Below are positions 16,917 to 25,396 of a stretch of DNA of 64,000 bases, one piece after another (position 1 is the first letter of the stretch; every line of letters starts with the position of its first letter). This DNA is from Butyrivibrio sp. INlla16. Its GTDB lineage: Bacteria; Bacillota; Clostridia; Lachnospirales; Lachnospiraceae. The DNA lies in contig NZ_FMYB01000001.1 of the NCBI RefSeq assembly GCF_900104155.1, forward strand, positions 124,001 through 188,000, read 5' to 3'. The notes below the pieces were generated by a model. That model searched no databases and was not told the DNA's origin. It saw only the letters and a program-made list of their open reading frames with translations. The translations under genes and the position numbers were made by a program.

Positions 16917-18602
16917 TTACTTTATTATTTCATAATCATAAGATGCAAAATCAGCCTTAAGCGAGATCTTGTTTCCGTTATTCTCCCATGTAAAGGTAAG
17001 AACCGAACCATCCTGCTTGAGATCAAGCTTTGCATCAAAACCGAATGCCGGATCGGTATTACGAAGTCTCAAAAGTTCAAGCTGCTTCTGCACAACCGGT
17101 TTACTAAGCTTTTTCAGCATCTCCTCATTTGAAAGATTTGTGCGGTTAATCTCCTTGTGTCCGCCCGCGCCAGCTCGTTCTACTGCAGCGTAGTCGTTCT
17201 CTCCCGCAAAAAGATCGAGATACCATACCTGAGGCTTGCCCGGCATGAACATCTGAACCGCTCTCGCAAAGAGCATCTTCTTATCATCAGCACCAAGAGC
17301 GCTGTAATAAGTTGAATTTACCTGATAGTACATATTCTTCTGTCCGTGAAGATTCTTAACAAGTCCGCCTCTTCCGACAATAGTCTCTATCAGCTTCTCG
17401 ATTTCCTCATCGGGAATAAGGCCCTTCAGATCAAGAACCGGTATGCCATCGTGGCATCCAAGCATATTTACCACGCGGATTTTCTTATCCACAAGTTCCT
17501 TAGCCCAGCATGCAAGGGCTTCACCGTTTTTCTGCTCCATCGCATAGATAAGAAGTCCAGGAAGGAAGAAATCATAGGTCATATAGCCCTTGCCTGCAAC
17601 CTTCTCATAGATGCCGGCACCATAGCTGTCGTGAATCTCAGGAAGGAGTCTCAAGCTGTTCTTATCTGCAATAGTCCTTACCTTCTCAAGAACATCCCAG
17701 GTATCAGGCTCGTTAAGGAAATTCTTCTTACCAGGCTCCTTAGGAGCATAAGCAAAAGCATCAAGTCTAACGATGGCAGCTCCATATCCTGAAAGCGCCT
17801 TAAGTGTATTCTCATAGTGCTCCCAGACAAGATCTGATTTGATATTCAAATCCATCTGTCCGAGATATTTTCTTCCGTTTGCAAGGAATTCAAGAATTGC
17901 CTCGCGATATTTTGCATATTTACCGAAATCTATTTCCTCCGGCTTTTTCCCCTCATCAAGACCCTCGCAGACACACTTCGCAATATTCTCTGCAGTCATA
18001 TACTGAATTCTCTCGGATCCCTGTCCGTTAAATTCCTCTACTGCATTAATAATGTCCTGAGCATCCGGTCTTCTGTACTGAACCTCCTGATAGAAGGTGT
18101 TCCAGTAAGGTATCTCCTTTCCGTCAGGCATTCTTACCATAAGGATCGGAAGTCCGGGCTTTCTGAAAAACATGTCCTTTATGTACTTCTCATCAGGCTG
18201 GATATAACCGTCCTCGGTCATCTCTCCGCAGCCATCCCAGAATTTGTTCCAATTTATGAAAAAGTCTGCATATTTTGATTTCTCACCGTTTTTCAGAAGA
18301 TCCTGGAACTGCGGTGAAAGAACTGATGCATGATTTAAGATGAAATCAAGCTTAAGGTCAATTCCAAGGGCGCGGAGTCTGTCCAAATCAGCCTTTGAGC
18401 CAAGCTCCTCATTAATACCATAATCAATTACGGAAAAGCCCCTGTCCAGATCAGTATTGTAAATGCTCGGAAGGATATAGAATGAACTGAAGGTATCCTT
18501 AAGTTCATCCTTCTCAAGGAAGGTTACAATATCGCCGAGTGTACCACCGCAGCTGTCGGGGTAAGCATTCAGCATAGGTCCGTTATCTACAAATTTACTC
18601 AT
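16917..18602 (-). CDS. GH13 subfamily 18 disaccharide phosphorylase (sucrose-phosphorylase-like)
   Basis: An intracellular (beta/alpha)8 enzyme of 561 aa that should split an alpha-glucoside with phosphate to give glucose 1-phosphate. Catalytic landmarks: nucleophile Asp in VRLDAFAYAPK, acid/base Glu in LLPEIHDSYG, and the third carboxylate in NMLGCHDGIPV; also YDFFLPGLL. It is longer than classical sucrose phosphorylases (about 480-500 aa) because of an insertion in the middle (around the TAENIAKCVCEGLDEG segment); glucosylglycerate phosphorylases of this subfamily have similar length. Substrate (sucrose, sucrose 6-phosphate, glucosylglycerate or other) cannot be fixed from sequence. The start at 18602 has AAAGGAAAC; an upstream in-frame ATG overlaps a repeat and lacks a site. 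It follows the P-loop kinase gene and shares a regulatory region with the LacI gene and ABC importer. Confidence 0.85.
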   Translation of the reverse strand: MSKFVDNGPMLNAYPDSCGGTLGDIVTFLEKDELKDTFSSFYILPSIYNTDLDRGFSVIDYGINEELGSKADLDRLRALGIDLKLDFILNHASVLSPQFQDLLKNGEKSKYADFFINWNKFWDGCGEMTEDGYIQPDEKYIKDMFFRKPGLPILMVRMPDGKEIPYWNTFYQEVQYRRPDAQDIINAVEEFNGQGSERIQYMTAENIAKCVCEGLDEGKKPEEIDFGKYAKYREAILEFLANGRKYLGQMDLNIKSDLVWEHYENTLKALSGYGAAIVRLDAFAYAPKEPGKKNFLNEPDTWDVLEKVRTIADKNSLRLLPEIHDSYGAGIYEKVAGKGYMTYDFFLPGLLIYAMEQKNGEALACWAKELVDKKIRVVNMLGCHDGIPVLDLKGLIPDEEIEKLIETIVGRGGLVKNLHGQKNMYYQVNSTYYSALGADDKKMLFARAVQMFMPGKPQVWYLDLFAGENDYAAVERAGAGGHKEINRTNLSNEEMLKKLSKPVVQKQLELLRLRNTDPAFGFDAKLDLKQDGSVLTFTWENNGNKISLKADFASYDYEIIK

Positions 18603-18621
18603 TGTGTTTCCTTTCTTTTTT

Positions 18622-18661
18622 GCCTTCCCCACTGGAGAAGGTGCCCGAAGGGCGGATGAGG
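18622..18661 (+). repeat. Dispersed two-hairpin intergenic repeat, copy 1
   Basis: A CCTTCCCC...GGAGAAGG hairpin, then GTGCCCGAAGGGC and GGATGAGG. It fills the junction between the kinase stop and the GH13 start. Its orientation is opposite to the other three copies (35739, 40746, 53730) relative to gene direction. Confidence 0.8.
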
Positions 18662-18664
18662 TTT

Positions 18665-19639
18665 TCAGATACCCATCAATTTCTTATAATCATCGTAGCT
18701 TATAATTTCACCCTGCTTGCTGACAATTATCTTAGCCTTGTGAGCCTGTGCCATAAGCTTGTTCTGCTCAAGTTCAAGAACCATCATTGTAAACGGACTG
18801 TCTACTTTGCCGTCACGTGCACGGCTTCTTCTGTGCTCAAGAGTCTCCTGAGGTGTGCTGTTAAGAAGAATCGGGATATCAACCTCTTTCATGCAGTCAG
18901 TATTGCCGTGAGTCCACTCTATGATAAGAACCTGCTTCTTTGACATATCAACTTCGTCGTACCAGAGTGTGCATTCATCTCTGCCCATTCTCTTGAGCCA
19001 GAGCTTGTCCGCACCATCTTTAAATGCGGCAAGAATACTGTCTACTTCAGCAAAATCAGTTTCTGCGGGAGTCCCGAGGTATTCGGAAAGGCCCTTTTTA
19101 CCTGCTTCAAGATATGATGAAAACCAGGGATTCTCCTTTGCATGTTCTGCATTGGCATCATCGCCCTGTTCCTGCCACTCCTGAACCTTCTTTAAGTTCT
19201 CTGCGTTCATCGCACCGCCGTCTACCATTCCACGGATAGCGCACTGTCTGAATGTGTGAAGTCTCTCCGCATCATTATACATAGGAATGCGATGAGGATA
19301 GTTGTCTCCTGACATTGTGTAGCTTCCGATACCGGACTCTTCAAGCATATAAGAAAGAAGTGAAGCAATCTCCGACTTTCCTACACCTGATCCTCCGCAT
19401 ACGGTAATAACCGCTCTTCCGTAAGGATTAGCTGCTGTTACCTTTGTAAGCTCCTCCAAAAGTCTGGGGAATATTGTCTTTGCCTTGGCGATGTGACTTT
19501 CGCCGATCTCTATCTTATCTCCGGGCATGTCTCCATGCGGTATATCCGAAGGAATCTGTATATCCTTTCCTCCGAGTGTGGAGGTCATGTCTGCGGTTAT
19601 TGCATTCATAGGACTAATTTTGCCGTAAACAGTGTTCAT
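18665..19639 (-). CDS. P-loop kinase (uridine-kinase/PRK-like fold)
   Basis: A 324-aa cytoplasmic protein with Walker A GGSGVGKSE (about residues 81-89), a downstream TMSGDNYPHR segment typical of uridine-kinase/phosphoribulokinase-like enzymes, a hydrophobic strand VLIIEWTHGN in the Walker-B position, and HRRSRARDGK near the C-terminus resembling a lid region. Such proteins are often labelled adenylylsulfate kinase, but sulfate-assimilation partners are absent here. It lies upstream of the GH13_18 phosphorylase in the same transcript (63-base gap filled by a repeat). The simplest reading is that it phosphorylates the non-glucose product of the phosphorylase; glycerate 3-kinases of plants have this fold, which would fit a glucosylglycerate pathway. 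That is inference. Confidence 0.75.
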   Translation of the reverse strand: MNTVYGKISPMNAITADMTSTLGGKDIQIPSDIPHGDMPGDKIEIGESHIAKAKTIFPRLLEELTKVTAANPYGRAVITVCGGSGVGKSEIASLLSYMLEESGIGSYTMSGDNYPHRIPMYNDAERLHTFRQCAIRGMVDGGAMNAENLKKVQEWQEQGDDANAEHAKENPWFSSYLEAGKKGLSEYLGTPAETDFAEVDSILAAFKDGADKLWLKRMGRDECTLWYDEVDMSKKQVLIIEWTHGNTDCMKEVDIPILLNSTPQETLEHRRSRARDGKVDSPFTMMVLELEQNKLMAQAHKAKIIVSKQGEIISYDDYKKLMGI

Positions 19640-19676
19640 TTCTACTTCCTTTCAAAAATAATTTTGGGGTGTTTTT

Positions 19677-19694
19677 AACTTTAACGCAAAAGTT
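19677..19694. promoter_or_regulatory. Candidate LacI-family operator, site 1
   Basis: AACTTTAACGCAAAAGTT is an 18-base near-palindrome with a central CG, the usual layout of LacI-family operators. It lies between the kinase gene (minus) and the LacI gene (plus), and is matched by 21134-21151 upstream of the ABC importer (AACTT..[AG]CGCAAAAGT shared). Confidence 0.6.
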
Positions 19695-19721
19695 TCTATA
19701 TTTATGTGCATTTCGAGATTT

Positions 19722-19784
19722 TTGACAGCGCATTTTCGCTGTGTTATTTTTACACTATAATCATTTTTGAACTTTTGTAAAGTT
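19722..19784 (+). promoter_or_regulatory. Promoter region of the LacI gene with two further palindromes
   Basis: TTGACA at 19722-19727 with TATTTT 17 bases downstream is a possible promoter, and TATAAT occurs at 19756-19761. ACAGCG/CGCTGT (19725-19742) overlaps the -35 box, and AACTTTTGTAAAGTT (19770-19784) is a perfect six-base-arm palindrome close to the start codon. Its arms equal those of operator site 1 with a shorter spacer, suggesting autoregulation. Confidence 0.45.
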
Positions 19785-19809
19785 AATTTTTTTAGTTAAT
19801 GGATTTTTT

Positions 19810-20832
19810 ATGATTACAATTAAGGAAATCGCTAAGCAACTAAATATGAGTACGACCACTGTTTCCAACGTTATACACGGAAAAACAGGTGAAGTATCTC
19901 CGGCTACAATTAAAATTGTAGAAGATTATTTGAAAAAAGTTGACTACGTGCCTAACATCAACGCACGCAATCTTGCTCAGAACGAGTCAAAGATTATAGG
20001 CGTGGCGCTCAAGGCAAGAGCCGACAAGTATGAGAATCTTCTAATGGATCCTTTTGTATCCGAACTTATAGGTGGTATTGAGGAATCGATACGAAATGCC
20101 GGCTACTTCATGATGCTCTACATCTCAAGTGATACTACCGAGATCATGAGACATGTTTCCACCTGGAACGTTGATGGTCTACTGCTCTTCGGAATGATTG
20201 ATAACGACGGTATCCGCGTCAGCGAACGCTATAAAAAGCCTATCGTCTGCATTGATACCTATAGTATAGAGGGACTAAAGCACTTTATTAACGTTGGTCT
20301 TAATGACAGACAGGGATGCTTTGACATGGTTAACTATATGATCAAGCTTGGCCATAAGAAAATAGCATTTCTTTCAGATAATATGAACGGCGTAGACTAT
20401 GAGCGCTTCTCAGGTTACAAATATGCTCTTGAGGGAAATGGTATTCATTATGAAGAGGACTGGTTCCTTAAAATAAGGCCGAGAAGTGATGAAATAGAGG
20501 AATCACTTGAGGAAATCTGTAAAAGAGCTCCCGAATTCGACGCCATCATGTGTGTATCCGATTTATATGCGGTTCAGCTGCTCTCCGCTCTTGAGGATCG
20601 CGGCATAAGAGTTCCCGATGATATCTCAGTTGCCGGTTTCGATGATACTCTGTTTGCACAGTTCCATCGCCCTGCCATAACCACTGTTCATCAGGATGTG
20701 AAGCTAAAGGGAATAACTGCCACCGAGACACTTCTTAAGAGAATTCGAGGTGAAAAGACTCCTAACCAGATACAATTACCGACAAAACTTATAATAAGAG
20801 ATACTGTTAAAAAAATAGAGCCTGTCGAATAA
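19810..20832 (+). CDS. LacI-family transcriptional regulator
   Basis: A 340-aa repressor-type regulator. Residues 2-50 hold the LacI helix-turn-helix (TIKEIAKQLNMSTTTVSNVI) and hinge helix (NARNLAQNESKIIGV); the remainder is the periplasmic-binding-protein-like sensor domain (IGGIEESIRNAGYFMMLY, VCIDTYS, DDISVAGFDDT, TVHQDV). It is divergent from the kinase/phosphorylase pair and just upstream of the ABC importer, and CG-centred operator-like sites occur in both control regions. It most likely senses the imported sugar or its phosphorylation product and controls both transcripts. The ribosome site (GGA only) is weak. Confidence 0.93.
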   Translation: MITIKEIAKQLNMSTTTVSNVIHGKTGEVSPATIKIVEDYLKKVDYVPNINARNLAQNESKIIGVALKARADKYENLLMDPFVSELIGGIEESIRNAGYFMMLYISSDTTEIMRHVSTWNVDGLLLFGMIDNDGIRVSERYKKPIVCIDTYSIEGLKHFINVGLNDRQGCFDMVNYMIKLGHKKIAFLSDNMNGVDYERFSGYKYALEGNGIHYEEDWFLKIRPRSDEIEESLEEICKRAPEFDAIMCVSDLYAVQLLSALEDRGIRVPDDISVAGFDDTLFAQFHRPAITTVHQDVKLKGITATETLLKRIRGEKTPNQIQLPTKLIIRDTVKKIEPVE

Positions 20833-20859
20833 ACTTAGTTTCCAAATTCGATATAAATC

Positions 20860-20901
20860 AAAGAAACCGGTGAAGGTGTTAACCTCTCGGTTTCTTTTTT
20901 T
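20860..20901 (+). terminator. Intrinsic terminator after the LacI gene
   Basis: AAGAAACCG and CGGTTTCTT arms are followed by a run of Ts about 30 bases past the stop codon. It separates the regulator from the ABC operon. Confidence 0.88.
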
Positions 20902-21202
20902 GTCCCAAAAAGTGTACATGTTACACAACAAAAACAGGGCTTACTACGAAAACGATTGAGCAAAGTGCCGACAAATTATAAACAGGATTTTTATTATTTT
21001 TTTAAAAATTTAATAATTTATATAAAGCCAGTCGTAGTCAGCTTTTACGCGTAAGGTGTTGCAAAATCTGGAGACTTTAGAATTTTTTTACTTGCATTTT
21101 GATTATTATCGTGATATTTTAGTCTAAGCATAAAACTTATGCGCAAAAGTAACCGCCAATCAACACATCTGATTGGCAAAGTGCACAATTAAGGAGGGTA
21201 AC
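20902..21202 (+). promoter_or_regulatory. Control region of the ABC importer operon
   Basis: The 370-base gap between LacI and the binding-protein gene has, after the LacI terminator, a very A/T-rich stretch, a TTACGCGTAA palindrome (21045-21054) and the operator-like site at 21134-21151. No open reading frame of note is present. The ribosome site AAGGAGGG is at 21191-21198. Confidence 0.55.
21134..21151. promoter_or_regulatory. Candidate LacI-family operator, site 2
   Basis: AACTTATGCGCAAAAGTA has a central CG and shares 14 of 18 bases with site 1 at 19677-19694. It lies about 50 bases before the binding-protein start, where a bound repressor would block transcription. Confidence 0.6.
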
Positions 21203-22558
21203 ATGAAAAAGAAAGTATTATCTATTCTTCTGGCTGGAACAATGGTTCTTAGCATGACAGCTTGCGGCGGCAACTCAGGTTCAGGTGCCGACACATCTGC
21301 TGATACAGCTGAGTCTACAGAGACAGCCGCTGACACAACAGAGGCTGCTGATACAGCTTCGGACTCTACAGCTTCGGACTCTACAGCTTCTGCAGGAGCT
21401 ATCCGTCTTCTTAACGGTAAGCCCGAGATCAACGATCAGCTCAAAGAGCTCGCTGAGCTTTACAAGTCTGAAACAGGTAACGAAGTTGCTATCGAGACAA
21501 TCGGTGGTGACACAAGCGCAGGTGATGAGCTTAAGAAAATGTACCAGGGCGACAACATGCCTGACATCTTCGTAATCGAAGCTAACCAGGCTGCTACATG
21601 GGACGGCATGCTTGCTGATCTTGCAGGTGAGGAATGGACAGATAAGACAGGATTCGAGCTCGTTGATGCTAACATGGGCACAATCGGATTCCCTTATACA
21701 GTAGAGGCTACTGCTCTTGGTTACAACGCTGACATCCTTTCACAGTGTGACGTTGATCCTTCTTCTCTTACAAGCCCCGCTGCTTGGAAAGAAGCTTGCG
21801 AGAAGATCGACGCTAAGAAGGATGAGCTTGGTCTTACAGCAGTATTTGCATGGTGCGCAGAGCCCACAAACCTTGGATGGTCTTCAGGTACACACGTATT
21901 TGGTCAGTACCTTGATGCTGGTCTTAAGGCTGATGACACAAAGTACATCGACATGCTTAACGATGGCGGTACAATTGATGAAGCAAGAATGAAGGATTTC
22001 GCTGAGTTCGTTGGAATGATGAACGAGTATGCTGATAAGGATCACCTTCTTGTTGACGGAACATATGATGAGCAGGTTGCCGGATTTAAGGAAGGCAAGT
22101 TCGCATTCATCACACAGGGTAACTGGTGTGTAACATCTCCTGATGATGTAAGCTTTGAAGTTGGTTTCGCTCCTTATGCATTTGAGGATGGTATCAACAC
22201 AATCATCGCTGGACCTCCGTCATACTGGGTAGCTTACAAGGACGGCAACGTAGATGCAGCTAAGGCATTCTTCAACTGGTGCGCAGGTTCTTCTGCACAG
22301 GATATCCTTGTAAACAAGGCTGGTCTTGTATCTCCTTTCGATGATTGCGAGTTTGAAGCTACAAATCCTTTCTACAAGAGCATGAAGAGCTACATCGATG
22401 CTGGCAACTACAGCGGATGGCACACAATGCTTAAGAAGGATGGGCTTCAGAACGAGACATGTCAGGTATTTGCTGATTATGCTAAGGGATCAATCGCAGA
22501 TGCTGACGAGTTCGTATCTAAGATTTCTGCAGTAATCAAGAGTTACTACGCTGAATAA
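21203..22558 (+). CDS. ABC transporter sugar-binding lipoprotein
   Basis: A 451-aa extracellular solute-binding protein (family 1 type) that captures a sugar and delivers it to the membrane pair encoded next. The start at 21203 follows AAGGAGGG. The signal peptide ends in a lipobox (VLSMTACGG), so the mature Cys is lipid-anchored. A Ser/Thr/Asp-rich linker follows, then the binding fold (MYQGDNMPDIFVIEANQ, FAFITQGNW, FNWCAGSSAQDIL near the C-terminus). No ATPase gene lies in the operon, so a shared MsmK-type ATPase encoded elsewhere is expected. The substrate is probably the disaccharide or glucoside split by the GH13_18 phosphorylase. Confidence 0.93.
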   Translation: MKKKVLSILLAGTMVLSMTACGGNSGSGADTSADTAESTETAADTTEAADTASDSTASDSTASAGAIRLLNGKPEINDQLKELAELYKSETGNEVAIETIGGDTSAGDELKKMYQGDNMPDIFVIEANQAATWDGMLADLAGEEWTDKTGFELVDANMGTIGFPYTVEATALGYNADILSQCDVDPSSLTSPAAWKEACEKIDAKKDELGLTAVFAWCAEPTNLGWSSGTHVFGQYLDAGLKADDTKYIDMLNDGGTIDEARMKDFAEFVGMMNEYADKDHLLVDGTYDEQVAGFKEGKFAFITQGNWCVTSPDDVSFEVGFAPYAFEDGINTIIAGPPSYWVAYKDGNVDAAKAFFNWCAGSSAQDILVNKAGLVSPFDDCEFEATNPFYKSMKSYIDAGNYSGWHTMLKKDGLQNETCQVFADYAKGSIADADEFVSKISAVIKSYYAE

Positions 22559-22582
22559 TCAAAGTTAAAAATTGTTAGTTCT

Positions 22583-22606
22583 CGGGCAGAGCAAATGCTC
22601 TGCCCG
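22583..22606 (+). terminator. Intercistronic hairpin after the binding-protein gene
   Basis: CGGGCAGAGC and GCTCTGCCCG form a perfect ten-pair hairpin in the gap before the permease genes, without a long T-run. Such hairpins protect the upstream mRNA or terminate in part, giving more binding protein than permease. Confidence 0.7.
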
Positions 22607-22666
22607 ATTTATCTAAACCACTGAAACATCGTCACCCCATTATCCCGGAACAAAGGAGCTTCCACT

Positions 22667-23719
22667 ATGAAAACACCTTCTACCTCAAAAGGAGTATTTT
22701 CTTTCATTTGTCTGATAGCAGGTCTTGGTCTTCTGATTTGGTCTCTTATGCTTGACTTCACGAAGTCCCAGGCTTCATTCCGTGGTGCCACACTCATCAT
22801 TGGTATTATTGGAATAGTTTTAGGTTTATACTTTTTCCCGACACTCAAATATCATCGCACAATTATAAATATACTTTTCTTATTCCCTCTTCTGTTTGCC
22901 TTTTTGGTAACAGTTATCATTCCTCTTTTCCTCGGTATCGGATATTCATTTACCGATTGGGATGGTATCAGGGTTAGGAATTCCGTTGGACTCGCAAATT
23001 ACACAAGTATGTTTTCACAGCCCAGTTTCCTCTGGTCTATATTTTTAACATTCTTGTTTGTTGTATGTAACATGATAATGGTTAACCTGGTTGCTTTCCT
23101 TCTTGCCCTTCTTTGCACATCAAAAATCAAGGGCCTTGGATTTTTCAGAGCAGCTTACTTCTTACCTAACCTTATCGGTGGTATCGTACTTGGCTATATA
23201 TGGCAGTTCATTTTCAGTAATGTTGTAACAAAGCTTTTCAATACACAGTATTCAATGATTGCCGATACAGGCACTGCTTTCCTCGCGGTAATCATCGTAT
23301 ACATCTGGCAGTACGCCGGTTATATAATGCTCATCTACATCACAGGTCTTAATACCATACCCGGGGATGTGCTTGAAGCATCTGCCATTGACGGAGCTAA
23401 TCCCATGCAGACTCTTTTCGAGATAAAGATTCCCATGATCGCTCCCACAATCACGATTTGTACGTTCCTTACCCTTACAAGTGCTTTCAAGCAGTTCGAT
23501 GTAAACCTTGCACTTACTAATGGTAAAGGATCTGTAGATATTTTCGGACAGTACCTGACAAACGGAACCGAGATGCTCGCTCTTAACATCTATAACACAG
23601 CTGTTATAAAGAACAATTACGCACTCGGCCAGGCAAAAGCCGTATTGTTCTTCATCATACTGGCTTGCGTTTCAATACTTCAGGTTCGCATATCTAACAA
23701 GAAGGAGGTGGAATTATAA
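22667..23719 (+). CDS. ABC sugar transporter permease (MalF-type)
   Basis: A 350-aa integral membrane protein, one half of the translocation channel. There are two hydrophobic N-terminal segments (about residues 8-28 and 38-57) before the standard six-helix core, and the cytoplasmic EAA loop (VLEASAIDGANPMQTLFEIK) that docks the ATPase. The start has AAAGGAGC. The gene ends in TAATG overlap with the next permease, showing translational coupling. Confidence 0.93.
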   Translation: MKTPSTSKGVFSFICLIAGLGLLIWSLMLDFTKSQASFRGATLIIGIIGIVLGLYFFPTLKYHRTIINILFLFPLLFAFLVTVIIPLFLGIGYSFTDWDGIRVRNSVGLANYTSMFSQPSFLWSIFLTFLFVVCNMIMVNLVAFLLALLCTSKIKGLGFFRAAYFLPNLIGGIVLGYIWQFIFSNVVTKLFNTQYSMIADTGTAFLAVIIVYIWQYAGYIMLIYITGLNTIPGDVLEASAIDGANPMQTLFEIKIPMIAPTITICTFLTLTSAFKQFDVNLALTNGKGSVDIFGQYLTNGTEMLALNIYNTAVIKNNYALGQAKAVLFFIILACVSILQVRISNKKEVEL

Positions 23720-24588
23720 TGCATACCAAGGAAAAGACTTCAAACGTTATTATCCGTTTCATTATTGCAATTATAATTGCAGCTTATGTGCTGTTCCCTT
23801 TCTTCCTTGTAGTTATCAACTCATTCAAGGATTCCAATGAGATTACAGCAAATCCCATCGGACTGAATGGAGCATCTTTTGCAAAGCTTGTTAGAAATCT
23901 TAATGATGTTATAAACAACTCCAGTTTCACATTCTGGCAGACCTTTGGATTTTCAGCACTTATTACTGTTCTTTCCCTTGCACTGCTCGCTCTGTTCGGA
24001 GCAATGGCAGCATGGGTTATCTGCCGTAATAAGACTGTATGGTCAAATGTGATTTACTTCACATTCATCGCATCAATGATCATTCCTTTCCAGGTAGTTA
24101 TGCTTCCTCTTATCTCTACTTTCAGAGATGTCGGAAAGTTCATTGGTATCCCGATGCTTAAGTCAGTTCCCGGTATTGTTTTCGCATACCTTGGATTCGG
24201 CGGCGCAATGACAGTATTCATTCTTGTAGGATTTATTAAGGGAATTCCTTATGATCTTGAAGAAGCAGCATCTATTGACGGATGCTCACCCGAGCAGGTA
24301 TTTTTCAAGGTAATTTTCCCGCTCCTCACACCTGTTATTACAACAGTAACCATTCTTAATGGTATGTGGATCTGGAACGATTATCTTCTGCCTTCAATGA
24401 TGCTTGGTCAGAACGGTCCCGTAAAGACTCTTCCTGTAGCAGTTCAGGCCTTTGTCGGTTCCTACGTTAAGCAATGGAACCTGATTCTGGCAGCTGCACT
24501 TCTTGCTATCCTGCCCATGATTATTCTTTTCCTGATCGCTCAGAAGCAGATTATGGAAGGTATGATCGAAGGTGCAGTAAAAGGCTAA
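23719..24588 (+). CDS. ABC sugar transporter permease (MalG-type)
   Basis: A 289-aa membrane protein, the partner of the preceding permease. It has six predicted helices and the EAA loop LEEAASIDGCSPEQVFFK. It starts within the stop codon of the upstream gene (TAATG) and has a GGAGGTGGAA ribosome site. It is last in the operon, followed by a strong terminator. Confidence 0.93.
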   Translation: MHTKEKTSNVIIRFIIAIIIAAYVLFPFFLVVINSFKDSNEITANPIGLNGASFAKLVRNLNDVINNSSFTFWQTFGFSALITVLSLALLALFGAMAAWVICRNKTVWSNVIYFTFIASMIIPFQVVMLPLISTFRDVGKFIGIPMLKSVPGIVFAYLGFGGAMTVFILVGFIKGIPYDLEEAASIDGCSPEQVFFKVIFPLLTPVITTVTILNGMWIWNDYLLPSMMLGQNGPVKTLPVAVQAFVGSYVKQWNLILAAALLAILPMIILFLIAQKQIMEGMIEGAVKG

Positions 24589-24609
24589 TAAAACCCATTC
24601 CATTCTTTT

Positions 24610-24646
24610 ACCCCATGGCAGTTCACCTCTGCCATGGGGTATTTTA
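24610..24646 (+). terminator. Intrinsic terminator after the ABC operon
   Basis: ACCCCATGGCAG and CTGCCATGGGGT form a 12-pair hairpin followed by ATTTTATT, just past the second permease gene. Confidence 0.88.
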
Positions 24647-24681
24647 TTGATAAAGCGACGGCCTTAAATTAGGGGTATATA

Positions 24682-25152
24682 TCAATTTATTGTTTTAGGG
24701 ATAATATTTGATATCAGTTCCGCACATTTTTCAAGGTCTGCAGATTCTTCATTGGCTTCAGAGAAGCGGCCTTCTGTGTTGCTGTCGATGTCGAGGACTC
24801 CGATGACTACCCCGTCTTTGTTTCTGAGGGGGATAACGATTTCAGAGCGTGCCTCACTGTCGCAGGCAATGTAGCCGGAAAATTGTGATACATCAGGGAC
24901 GATGAGCGTTTTGTTTTCAGAAGCGGAAACGCCGCAGACACCGCGTCCAAGCGCGATATGAGTGCATGCTACTTTTCCCTGGAAGGGTCCAAGGATAAGT
25001 TCTTTATCGTTACCCTTATCAGTCATTAAATAGAATCCCACCCAGCTTACATCAGGGATCTGCTGCCACAGGCAGGCAGCCACATTAGAAAGATTTGTGA
25101 TGTACCAGTCCTTTTCTTCTATTACTGCTTCTACATAATTTGATAATGCCAT
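24682..25152 (-). CDS. msrC: Free methionine (R)-sulfoxide reductase
   Basis: A 156-aa single GAF-domain enzyme that reduces free Met-R-sulfoxide using thioredoxin. Diagnostic blocks are WVGFYL, LGPFQGKVACTHI, GRGVCGVSA and FSGYIACDSEARSEIV, with the three family cysteines in VAC, GVCG and IACD. Length is standard and a CGGAGG-type ribosome site supports the start. Transcribed alone. It fits the oxidative-damage repair set of an anaerobe. Confidence 0.92.
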   Translation of the reverse strand: MALSNYVEAVIEEKDWYITNLSNVAACLWQQIPDVSWVGFYLMTDKGNDKELILGPFQGKVACTHIALGRGVCGVSASENKTLIVPDVSQFSGYIACDSEARSEIVIPLRNKDGVVIGVLDIDSNTEGRFSEANEESADLEKCAELISNIIPKTIN

Positions 25153-25240
25153 TTATCTATTCCTCCGGAATTTTCTATTTTGTACAATCTAATCAATGTC
25201 AGTATCATATCACAAATGACAAAATCATGAAACAATACAC

Positions 25241-25284
25241 AAAAAATCACGTACCGAACTGCCCTATAGACTAGTCCGGTACGT
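25241..25284 (-). terminator. Intrinsic terminator after the Ig-like protein gene
   Basis: On the minus strand ACGTACCG and CGGTACGT arms form a hairpin, followed by ATTTTTT. It lies downstream of the stop at 25397 and upstream of msrC. Confidence 0.75.
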
Positions 25285-25396
25285 GCATATAACGTTTTAA
25301 CAACGTTTTGTACTTTATTCAGTTTGTGATGAAACTTTTTTCAAACTATCCTACTAATGGTCTCCTGTTATATAAAACGATCGTATTCTGCAAATA

